Source: Onthophagus taurus
Taxonomy: Eukaryota; Arthropoda; Insecta; Coleoptera; Scarabaeidae
DNA: 64,000 nt
NCBI RefSeq assembly: GCF_036711975.1
Contig: NC_091971.1
Location: 1,743,501-1,807,500, forward strand
Reading direction: 5' to 3'
Numbering within the stretch: position 1 is the first letter of the stretch; each line of letters opens with the position of its first letter. The notes beneath the pieces were generated by a model. The model was not told the DNA's origin. It worked only from the letters and a program-made list of their open reading frames with translations, and did no database searches. Below are positions 25,381 through 51,000 of this stretch, in pieces. The translations under genes and the position numbers were made by a program.

Positions 25381-28300
25381 ATGGCTCCTCAAGAGGTTAT
25401 GTCGTCTCAATCCTCTGATAATAATAAAGAAGAATCCACCAATTTATGGTAAATTTTGAGTAATATATTCCCTTTTTGATTAATTAATTAAATTTTTAGG
25501 GCATCTATTTTAAAAGATGTTCAAAATCATGGTAACCCAAAGTTGCCTTCTTGTAAGCAAATTGTTCTTTTGGGGGATAATGAAACTGGAAAAACCACTT
25601 TGGTGGCTAAATTACAAGGAGTTGAGGATCCCAAGAAAGGATCTGGGCTTGAATACGCTTATATTGATGTCAGGGATGATTATAGGGATGGTGAGTATTG
25701 TTTTAAGTAAAAAAAGATTTTAATATAACAGTCTATTTGCAAATCACAAAGATTCAAATATAGTATGTATAATTATAGAAAATATAAAATTAAAACTATA
25801 ATATTACTAACAATAACATGATGATATAACATAATGAATAATATGTATAAAAATGTGGTGATTTATTATAAAATAATTTTAAAATATGCGTAATGAAAAT
25901 TTAAACGTTTTGTACTCATCACAATAATGTTCAGTATCATCAGTTTGTAATACTATACTCGAAGGGACATACCCCTCATTATTTATACTTTGAATGTTAT
26001 TTATTGTCCCCGTATAAGCTTTTTCATGATGGTGGTGACACAAAGTTGTTTGGTAATAAAGATTATTTTTGGTGGGACTCATATTCCAAATGGTTATAGT
26101 CAACTCTTTCATTTTTTCTGAGTAATATAAACTATAAAGCAGGAAATTCATATCGTTTCGAATCACCCCAAAATCTTCTCGATCTCCATACGAAGGCAAC
26201 TGCCATTTAAACATCAACTTTCCATTATCTCCATTGAAATAATTTTCTTTATGATGGGATTTTATGTGGGTTACTATATCACTTAAAACCCCCGTCCAAC
26301 CGCATTTACGTTTGATATAATTGTTTCCAATTACTTCTTTTTTGCAGTAAAGACTGAAACGAAAATAAAAAAAATATTACAAAAAACGAAATAAAATGGC
26401 ACTCACATAGCATTATTTGGATCAATAATATTATTTTTGCGTCGTATATATTTGGGTGAGTTCCCATGTTGAGGTAGTTGAAGGCTGTCCATTTTGTAAC
26501 AAAGCCTCTTTTAAATAAATCGTTTAAAAAGTGAAAAAATTCGACTTGTCGCGTTTGACGCGCTGCGTCATACATGTGTTTTGTATTATTTCAAAACGTA
26601 GTTGAAAATAAAGGAGGGGGAAAAGAAAATAACAACCGCTTAGCCAAGGTCGCGGTTTTGTAATGTTTCAATAATAATGTCACTTCGAGACTGGCTGTTT
26701 TCTTTTTAATCGATATAAACCTGATATACGACCCGGATTTACTCACAAATTTTTGTTTGCGGACTCGATTATTACCGAGTTGAATCACGTATTGGCAGTG
26801 GACGTGTTGAATTCGTCGTTGTCCGCGACCCAGATAATTTATTTTTAGAGATTAGGCCCTCTGTTCGCATTCGTTCGTTTTCTTCCTTTATTTTCATTTA
26901 TTAATGGAGACGGAGATAATTTTGTTATGTAAATACGAGTGAACATAATATTGATTTGAGGATGATGTTGCGTAGATGATGATCGATTTTTTTTTTTAAA
27001 GAGAGAGATGAATTATTTTTGTTTTCTTCTTAATTTAAAAGTCTTGTTGTTTTTATTGTTACATTTATAAATTTATATGAAAATAAAAACGGCTATAGTT
27101 TTTAAAAGGTCATTGAGAAGTAGGTAAATATTTTAGATTTATTTTTAGATCTATCAACGGCAAGTATTATTGCAATCCATTATTAAATTAAAATTTGATG
27201 TTTTTTTAGTAACGATTTCATTATTAATCGTTATAATTAAAGCGGCATTGAATTGCTGCCAAGGTCGGTTTATAAACACGATATCTATTTGGCCAACAAA
27301 CTACTTCAAAGTTATTATTACCTCTGATAATACGAAAGTACCGGAAATAATTTTTATTAGTTTTCATGTGATAGTGCTTGTTATCGAAAAAATGATTCAT
27401 TTAGTTGTGAAATTGAGAGACACAACCGATATTTCGCTCGAAATAAAAGCTACAATAAATAAATTAAGAATTTGGTCTATTGTTAGTGCAATGTGATAAG
27501 ATTTTTCGTGTTATTAACGATAACAAATCGAGAGAAAAAATTTAAATACGTCATTCGATATTCGAGAATTAGTATTAACTTTTTTAAGGTTTAATTTAAA
27601 TTTAATGCTTTACATTTATATAAGTTGTTCAGATTAGAATTTCTGGTTAAAACCAGACAGATTGACGCCTGAAGGTGTTTAACAATAAAACCATTATGTT
27701 TAATTGTAAGATAATAAAATCTAATAAATAAATAAAGTTACGTTTTTACCATTTTTATATTTCCCAAAAACAATTTTATTGTGTAATCACTCAATTATTT
27801 ATTTTGGATTCAGTTGATCGAAACAATTTTCTTATCTTAACTTGTTGTCATTATTGTTCCATTACAAATTTAGAATCTAACAAAAAATAACAAATTTTAC
27901 TTACACGGTGTTATTAAAATCGTCTTTCTTATCTAAAAGAACGAATACATCATTCCTAGCCCCGATTGGCAAATCATTTACGCTGCACATTGTTGTTGTG
28001 GTTAAATTAGCACTGCAAAATAACTTTCAGTGGCAAGAATCCAATGCGAACACTCTGACTGCTTACTCGCGAATGAATGTTTTGCGTTAATGATGCGGCA
28101 TTAAATTGGTCGTAGTTGCATTTCGGTGGATACCCGATACAACTATTTCCTATTGTTTTAATTTGGGGGAATTTCCGAAGTATTAAATTAATTAATACTC
28201 CCTCCGTTCAGAAATACGTGTCTGATATCGATTTTTTTTGTCCAAATTTACTTAAAAATTAATTATTATCGTTTCTAAGAAACTTTTGACGACCATTTAA

Positions 28301-31046
28301 GTATTTAAACCCAACCTAATTCTATTTGAAGCTTTGTTAAACTCATTGTCAACAGGAAGAATGTGTGGTTTAGCGTTGTCTTGCTGGATCCAAATTTTTT
28401 TTGGCGACGACCGGATGTTGTCTATTTTACTTGGATTTCGTGCAACAATTTTTGAATAATCATGTTCTTATATTCTTAAATTCTTGTTTTCCATCCAAGT
28501 TCTTGTTTTTAGAATGATTCCAACGTGGAACAGCTACAGTGGCTAAGCACATTACTTTTGTGAGAAAACGCTTACTTTTGCAGGTCCTGTGTGGTTCCTC
28601 TTCGTTTTCAACTAGGTAATATGTCTCAGCTGTTTTTGTGAGGTAAAATTATTTCTCATCTACATGAATTCGATCATATATATCGATGAATTTTGCATCT
28701 TTTGCATTTAATCTTTCTGGTTTAAGTATTGTCAGACAATATTTGAATCTTTCAATTTTATTTGCGTCTGTGAGGAAAGGCTTGACTGCATTTGAGTGCC
28801 GTCGTAATACTTTTGATTTCAGCCTAGTATGAACCGTAGATTTTGATACGTTGATATAAGAAGCCAACGAACGAATGGTACCGACTTTATTAGCGCCGTC
28901 TCAATAGTTCTTGGTTTTCGACCAATTCGTCCTTTTTTCCGTGACTTTACATCTGCTACTTCAGCACCATCAGTTTTTACAGAAATGTTAAATTTGTTCG
29001 CTTTTCGTTTCAGTTTGCTATTCTTACTCAATTCCAATAACGCATGGCAAACGGCTTGCCTTGTATTGGGACTTAACCCCTTCACTGTTATTGTCCCTTG
29101 AGAGGGACACAGTTTCTTGTTATGTTATAGTGATGGTACAGTGAAAGGGTTAAAAACTTATACTGTAGAAAAAATTACAAAACTTTTTAATGGCATTGAA
29201 AAACTTAACCTTTAATAAGTGCAAGGAGTATTAATTTATTTTTTATTAGACCACACCAGATTGAGCGTTTGGGTTCTTGATGGCGATCCGGGTCACACAA
29301 ATCTTTTAAAATTCGCTTTAAACGAAGAAACTTACGAACACACCTTGGTAATTTTAACGGTTACCATGATGCAACCATGGGGGATTTTAGAACAGCTTCA
29401 ACATTGGGGTTCTGTTCTAGCTGATCATTTGGATAAGTTGAAGTTAGATGTTGATCTTCGTCAATCAAGAAGGTTTTTATTATCTCAACAATTTTTATTT
29501 TATTTTATGTTTAATAAAAATTAATTATTAGGCACCACATTGTAAAGAGATGGCAGGAATATATTGAACCAGGTGATGAACTAGATCCATCATCACCCAT
29601 GAAGAGGAGCTCTAGGAATTTAGGTGATCCTGATGATCATGATTTAGAGGATAGTACTCCATTACCTGAAGGAACTTTATCGAATAATTTAGGGTTGGAT
29701 ATTGTTGTAGTGGTTACAAAAGTAAGTTTAACAACCTAAGTTGATCCTTTCCAACCTGCTTTCATGATTTTTTAATCACTGATACATAAAACAATACTAC
29801 AAAATATCTTATATAATTCCTTACACTGAATCTTTTAATTAATCTTTATTGTTTACTATTTTTTACTATTTATTTATGAATTATTATTCATTAGTTGTCA
29901 AAGTAATTTTATATTTTCGTTTTATTTGACAGTTTCAGGAAATACAAATTTATTTTCCTGCAACTCATTTTTTTTTTAGTTTCAAGTTGTTTTTGATTTA
30001 TGTTCAGTTCAATTAAGACGTTGATGTTAAAGATCATTAAACTCTTTTCGCAAAAGTGCATCACATTAATCTACCCCCATAATCCCCCTCAAAACTAGCC
30101 TCAAATATCGATTTTATCTTGTTCGTTTAGACCGACTATATGCAAACTTTGGAAAAAGATCACGATTACAAAGATGAACATTTAGATTTTATGCAACAAT
30201 GGATACGAAGATTTTGTTTGCAATTTGGGGCCGCTTTGTTTTATACGAGTGCTAAAGAAGATAAAAATTGCGATTTGTTGTATAAGTATTTAACCCATAA
30301 GATTTATGGATTTCCTTTTCGTACGCCAGCTTTGGTTGTAGAAAAAGACGCTGTGTTTATGTGAGTAAAATTATCAACTTTTTTATGATTATTATTAATT
30401 TTGTATTGAATGTTTAAGTCCGTCTGGATGGGATAACATGAAAAAAATTGCAATTCTTCACGAAAATCTTTTTACCTGTCAACCAGACGATTATTATCGT
30501 GAAATAATTGTACAACCTGCAACTCGTAAAGCTGTCAGTAGAGAAACCGAAATATTCGCTGAAGATGAACAAGCGTTTTTAGCTCGACAACAACAGATTT
30601 TGTTGAGTGGAAATAACTCGCAGAATTTATCAAGGGTTGGGGAGTCCCCGATGCGTTCATCTGCTTTAAGTAAAACAGCTGCTAGATCACCAGCAACAGC
30701 TGGAATACAAGGATCTCCGAAAAAGGTTAAACAATCTACAATTTTTTATTGGAAATTACTAATATTATTCATTATTATTTTATTATAGTTGGATAGTACA
30801 AAAATCGTCAGCACACCAGGTGGCGAAGGTGTATTAGCTAATTTTTTCAATTCTTTGTTACACAAGAAAACCGGCACTCCTTCCATGAATTCATCCTTGA
30901 ATAGCACAAAGAGTCCAGGTTCCGAATCGTTAACTGATAAAGCAGCAATGCGATCAGATGCCGCTGCGGAATTAGATAAACTCTCTCGTGGAAAGAAACC
31001 AGGCGGTGGAAGTGGAGGAGTCGATTTCAATGCTTCTGATTGTTAA
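25381..31046 (+). CDS. Dlic: Cytoplasmic dynein 1 light intermediate chain
   Basis: Seven exons: 25381-25448, 25500-25690, 29250-29472, 29532-29721, 30131-30360, 30419-30725 and 30789-31046; total 1467 nt, 488 residues. The protein links the dynein heavy chain to cargo adaptors. Seen: [10 protein letters not shown] at the N-terminus; a Ras-like fold with a P-loop [33 protein letters not shown] across intron 2; [70 protein letters not shown]; then a Ser/Pro-rich C-terminal tail with the [11 protein letters not shown] adaptor-binding helix region. Intron 2 (3.56 kb) contains an antisense gene and mobile elements; the others are short. DHX16 starts 455 bp downstream on the same strand. Confidence 0.95.
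25879..26492 (-). CDS. SIAH/Sina-like protein, intron-nested two-exon gene
   Basis: Antisense inside Dlic intron 2. Exon 1 26407-26492 (ATG 26492, [11 protein letters not shown]...) and exon 2 25879-26353 join through consensus GTGAGT and a TTTCAG acceptor with a closed frame, giving 186 residues. Exon 2 holds a Cys/His finger ([19 protein letters not shown]) resembling the second SIAH-type zinc finger, then a beta-rich region ([25 protein letters not shown] end) laid out like the TRAF-like substrate-binding domain of Sina proteins. No RING is seen, so it would not itself be an E3 ligase unless more exons exist. An intact spliced frame suggests a real gene; the family is judged by eye and is uncertain. 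Confidence 0.55.
26493..28197. other. Dlic intron 2, unassigned stretch
   Basis: No recognised gene. One 108-residue frame at 27170-27496 (+) begins with a hydrophobic run ([17 protein letters not shown]) that could be a signal or membrane segment, but I see no homology, partner exon or codon bias to support it. A fragment of the GC-rich repeat (CGCTTAGCCAAGGTCGCGGT) lies at 26637. Confidence 0.3.
28198..29085 (-). mobile_element. Plant-type mariner-like element (decayed transposase)
   Basis: The end at 28198 reads CTCCCTCCGTTCAGAAATAC, the hallmark terminus of plant mariner/Stowaway-type elements. The minus strand encodes transposase pieces in the same style: [105 protein letters not shown] and [10 protein letters not shown]. 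Frameshifts (about 28870 and 28650) and a deletion after the second catalytic Asp inactivate it. The N-terminal side is cut by a tiny TTAA-flanked element at 29077. Confidence 0.8.
29077..29149. mobile_element. 73-bp piggyBac-type mini-MITE
   Basis: Flanked by TTAA at 29073-29076 and 29150-29153. The ends CCCCTTCACTGT and ACAGTGAAAGGG are inverted. A small inner palindrome, GTCCCTTGAGAGGGAC, is present. It sits within the N-terminal codons of the mariner transposase remnant. Confidence 0.65.
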
Positions 31047-31500
31047 ACATTTCTTAATTCCAACTTGAAACTAAATAAAAAATATTTAATTAACTAAACT
31101 TTGCAAAGAAAATGTAGTCGCAATGCTTAAACTTACTTATTGATTTATTGATGTACTAATGTGATGGAATAAGTTATTATTTATAGATAAACTGTAAAAT
31201 CTTGTAGGATCAAAACCACTTAAAAGGTTTTATCTAGGTGAAAAATGAAGTATATTTAATTAATTTAAGTTTATAATTATTTCAATATTTTATATTATAT
31301 TTAAAAACAATTTGAATCTTTTTTTTTTCCTTTAAATCCAAACAAATAATATTAAATCATTAAAACATAACCTCAATCAAAATTATAACCTCAACTCGTC
31401 CATCTTTGTTTACTAACAACATAACCTCACTTAATCAAACAACACATTTCTCATCATTTTGAATTATTCAATTCATTGAAAGAATTAATTTTGATTAAAA

Positions 31501-46387
<14,887 letters not shown>

Positions 46388-46839
46388 GATGTTTTGAAGT
46401 AATAAAAGAAAATATATCTTTCTTTTAATCATATATTTTAAGAGAGTACACAGCTTGTATATATAATTGTAATAAAACGAATGGGATATAACAAATAAAA
46501 CAAAAAAAAAAAAAATTAAAGTAATAAAAAGTATGTTTAACGTTCCAAAAATGTACACAATAAAAAAATAACGTTAAAGTTTATGAGATGAACAATTTCA
46601 TCTTATTGCAGCCTAACCTACATTTCAAGATGATTTTTTTTTCTTAATTAATCTTTTTTTAATTTATTTCCCTCTCCATTCTTTAGCAGTCTAATATTAT
46701 TAAGTACACTCATTTAAACATTAAGATTTTTTTGCGGCCACAGCAATGACCATAGGAACAAGTTATCTTTATCTGACTTATCCGTTTTTATTATAATTTT
46801 TTTTTGCTCACGATTGACAACTATTCGATATGAACTAGG

Positions 46840-47170
46840 TTCTAGTGGAACTGGAAATTAAAGACAAGATCCGTAACTGGCACAAAAGAAATTTAACTCA
46901 ATCAAAAAAGATTAAAAACATTGAACCAAAATTAGAACTAACAAATTTCACTAGAATTAATATTAGATTTTGAACTAGAAACATTTAGGTTAAGAACTTT
47001 TCAAAAGTGTTTTGTAACAAGTTTGAATCTAAATAACAAGTAAAACTAGAACTAGCACTATAACTAGAAAATTCTAGTTCTAGTGGTAGTATTAGTTCTA
47101 GTTTTGAGTCAAATATAAGAGTTTCTAGTTCTATTTCTAGCGTTAAATCTGGTGATAATGTTAATTCTAG
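46840..47170. repeat. Old palindromic satellite fragment
   Basis: Words AACTAGCACTATAACTAGAA, TAGTGGTAGTATTAGTTCTA and TTTCTAGTTCTATTTCTAGC identify the family; this copy is more diverged than those near Ahcy and its hairpin arms are mostly lost. Confidence 0.65.
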
Positions 47171-47579
47171 TTTTAAATTCGTCCCTGAAAAAGTTACAAA
47201 GGAAAAAATTATTTTTCTTTTAGTTTAGACGCAACAAACGTACAGCAACAACGATACCCACCAATATTACTTATTTACAAAGAGAATTCCTTTAATTTGA
47301 AGCATCGATATTTTATTAATTTTTTTTTATTAAGATTATTAATATCGATACTTCTTAATTTTAAACTAATATAAACAAGTAATTATTATTAAATATACTT
47401 CAGTCTTTGAGAGATCTGAAATGCATTGCGAGTTTATAATAATTAATTAATTAGATAACAGAAATTAATTCTTATATTTATTTATGAGTACTTAAATACT
47501 TGTTAATTAATTTTTTTTTGAGTGTTGATTTAATTAAAAAAAAACACTATCTTAAGTAATACTTTAATAAATAGTCTTA

Positions 47580-47716
47580 GGCCCACTTTTACCACCTCTT
47601 GATAAATTTAACCGATAGATAAATTGGCGCTCTTAGCCAATGAGAGCGCTTAAAACCGCTGTAACCATGGTAATTATCTATCGGATAAATTTATCAAGAG
47701 GTGGTAAAAGTGGGCC
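47580..47716. mobile_element. 137-bp MITE, GGCCCACTTTTACCA ends, TTA target duplication
   Basis: Exact TTA repeats at 47577-47579 and 47717-47719. Inverted arms of about 40 bp (GGCCCACTTTTACCACCTCT; GATAAATTTA). The centre holds CTCTTAGCCAATGAGAGCGC. Same family as 11808-11943. PIF/Harbinger-type by its target site. Confidence 0.8.
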
Positions 47717-48029
47717 TTAATCAAAAAAAAAAATATATATTGAGTGAGTGTAGATAATTTAATAAATAGATTTAAAAAAAAAACAATCAAAAAATCATAA
47801 AAAAAAAACAAGTATATGTATAACTATAAAAATGGAAGTCTCGTTTATTAGGAAGCTTAATAAAAAAGAAAACTATAAATACAAAAAAAAAACAGCACCG
47901 TTTCAAAAAATTGTGTGCGATAAGCATTCGTTTTGTAATAATTTTTTTTCTTAATATTTAGCCACGGACCAAAAACTGTACAATAAAAAAAATTACCATA
48001 TTAAATACTAATTTTTACCCCAACATAAT

Positions 48030-51000
48030 TCAAGTTTTCTTAAAAAACGACGTAATACTTTTCGTGCCTATGGCGGCTTTCGCTCTAGCTTTATCTTTCG
48101 CGATTGATTGCGTGGATTTCGCCGAAACTTTCTGCTCGGGTTTACTCAAGTCTAAAACGTTCGAGCCTTTCATCGCGTCCTCATCCGATTTGACGCGTTT
48201 CGCGTCCGGATATTGCTCCGGAACGATGCTTTTCCGTTTTAAACTACCCGTTTGCGTCTCTTCCGGCAAATTCAAATATTTGAGCAATTTCTGACTGAGA
48301 TCGTCCATTAAGTATTCGGACACGATTCCGGCTGCGTACCTTAGATATGCATTGTTATCGGGGGTTTCACCTTTTGATGAAACTTTTATAAATGTTGCGG
48401 ATGCCGCCCCGCCCGTTACGTGAATATTTTTTTGTTTTAATATATCTGCCACTCGTTCTGTTTTTTTCTTAAGCCATGCTAATGTTTTTTCTTCATTGTA
48501 TTTAAAGGCATTTAAATCATCATCTCCCTAAAACATAGAAGAAAATAATTTAAATTAAATGAAATTCATTTAGGATAATTACTGGTGTGAAGTTATCCAT
48601 TAACTTAAATCATTCATAATTTCGTAACCAATACGATATGGGTTACCAAATTTCATATACAGGACACTATTACCCTCAAGAACAGATTACACCCAACCCA
48701 ACCCCAATTAAAAAAAAAATTTGTTAGGTTATATACAGATATAGCGCGACGCGGGCTTTGGGGTGAATTTGACCTCAATGGTCACTTCTGAAAGTGATGA
48801 AATGTTAGGACGATTTAGAGAGTGCCTTTAGCGATTTAAATCGACCATCAAAACACCGTTACCCTTAACTTCTACGATTTTAAGCGCACGCATCAAGTTA
48901 CAGAACTCCATATTGAAACAAAAATGAGAACGCGGCTAGAAAATCTGTTATTGCTGGGACTAAATTAAGTGCTCATCCAGCATCATACACAAGAGATATT
49001 GCAAAATTGAAAATGGAAAAGGTTCTGGTAATATGGATACAGGATATGTCTCAAAAACCCATACCTGTTGACAGAAATAATATCAAGCAGATAGCATTAA
49101 GAATGTACAACCAGATACCCAAAAGTTTTTTTGAATTTTTTTTCCAGAATTTTCTGCAAGTACAGGATGGAAGATTGGATTTTTACAAAGACTGCAGAAT
49201 TGGATCTGCAGATGTTCTGGCAGCTAAAGAATTTCCTGCAAAATTAGCTGAAATAATTAGAAATGTATGCAATGCGGATGCAACAGGTGTTTTCTGTAAA
49301 TGTATGCCAAATAGAACATATACCCAAATCCCTGAACGCGATTATTGGTCAGACGATGACGATTTGGGAAAACCTATTGTGAAAAATGCTATGGGCAGAA
49401 ATGTCTATCTTCAAATGAAGTCTTTGATACATTTTCAGAAAAGTAATGAAAGTAAGGGCGATAAATCTTTTAAAATTAGACCGTTCTTAGAGATAATACA
49501 TGCAAGCTTTCAAAATTTTGGTATTTTTCAAGAAAATCTGTCCATAAATGAAATAATTGTAAGATATTACAATCACCATATACTAAAACAGTTCATAAAG
49601 GGTAAGCCAATACGATTTGGTAACAAACTCTGGGCACTTTGTGGCGAAGATGGATTTTGTGATAATATGGATGCAGGATATGTCTCAAAAACCGGGGAAT
49701 ACCGGGGTTGACGAAATAATATCAAGCAGATAGCATTAAGAATCTACAACCAGATTAAAGAAATGGAACCACAAAAGTCGACCTAGAAAAAAAACCAAGT
49801 TTGAATTTTCTGCAAGTACAGGATGGAAGAATGGATTTTTACAAAGACTCGCGTTGCATTGTATAAAGATTAAGGGGGGAATTGGATCTGCAGATGTTCT
49901 GGCAGCTAAAGAATTTCCTGCAAAACTAGCTGAAATAATTAGAAATGTATGCAATGCGGATGCAACAGGTCTTTTCTGTAAATGTATGCCAAGTAGAACA
50001 TATACCCAAATCCCTGAGCGCGATTATTGGTCAGATGACGACGATTTGGGAAAACCTATTGTGAAAAATGCTATGGGCAGAAATGCCTATCTTCAAATGA
50101 AGTCTTTGATACATTTTCAGAAAAGTAATGAAAGTAAGGGCGATAAATCTTTTAAAATTAGACCGTTCTTAGAGATAATAAATGCAAGCTTTCAAAATTT
50201 TGATATTTTTCAAGAAAATCTGTCCATAAATGAAATAATTGTAAGATATTACGTTCACCACATACTAAAACAGTTCATAAAGGGTAAGCCAATACGATTT
50301 GGTAACAAACTCTGGGCACTTTGTGGCGAAGATGGATTTTGTGATAATATGGATGCAGGATATGTCTCAAAAACCGGGGAATACCGGGGTTGACGAAATA
50401 ATATCAAGCAGATAGCATTAAGAATCTACAACCAGATTAAAGAAATGGAACCACAAAAGTCGACCCAGAAAAAAAACCAAGTTTGAATTTTCTGCAAGTA
50501 CAGGATGGAAGAATAGATTTTTACAAAGACTCGCGTTGCATTGTATAAAGATTAAGGGGGGAATTGGATCTGCAGATGTTCTGGCAGCTAAAGAATTTCC
50601 TGCAAAATTAGCTGAAATAATTAGAAATGTATGCAATGCGGATGCAACAGGTGTTTTCTGTAAATGTATGCCATGTAGAACATATACCCAAATCCCTGAG
50701 CGCGATTATTGGTCAGACGACGACGATTTGGGAAAACCTATTGTGAAAAATGCTATGGGCAGAAATTCCTATCTTCAAATGAAGTCTTTGATACATTTTC
50801 AGAAAAGTAATGAAAGTAAGGGCGATAAATCTTTTAAAATTAGACCGTTCTTAGAGATAATAAATGCAAGCTTTCAAAATTTTGGTATTTTTCAAGAAAA
50901 TCTGTCCATAGATGAAATGATTGTAAGATATTACAATCACCACATACTAAAACAGTTCATAAAGTGTAAACCAATACGATTTGGCTACAAACTCTGGGCA

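Larger units (their letters stand above)
46388..48029. other. Convergent intergenic region DHX16 / RNASEH2B
   Basis: DHX16 3' UTR with AATAAAA near 46400 and 46558; a palindromic satellite fragment at about 46840-47170; a MITE at 47580-47716; and AT-rich DNA with long A runs. No coding region seen. Confidence 0.5.

Noticed and set aside
27170-27496. 108-codon frame with a hydrophobic N-terminus as a possible secreted protein
   Set aside because: No recognisable family, no splice partner and AT-driven composition; kept only as a remark in the intron entry.
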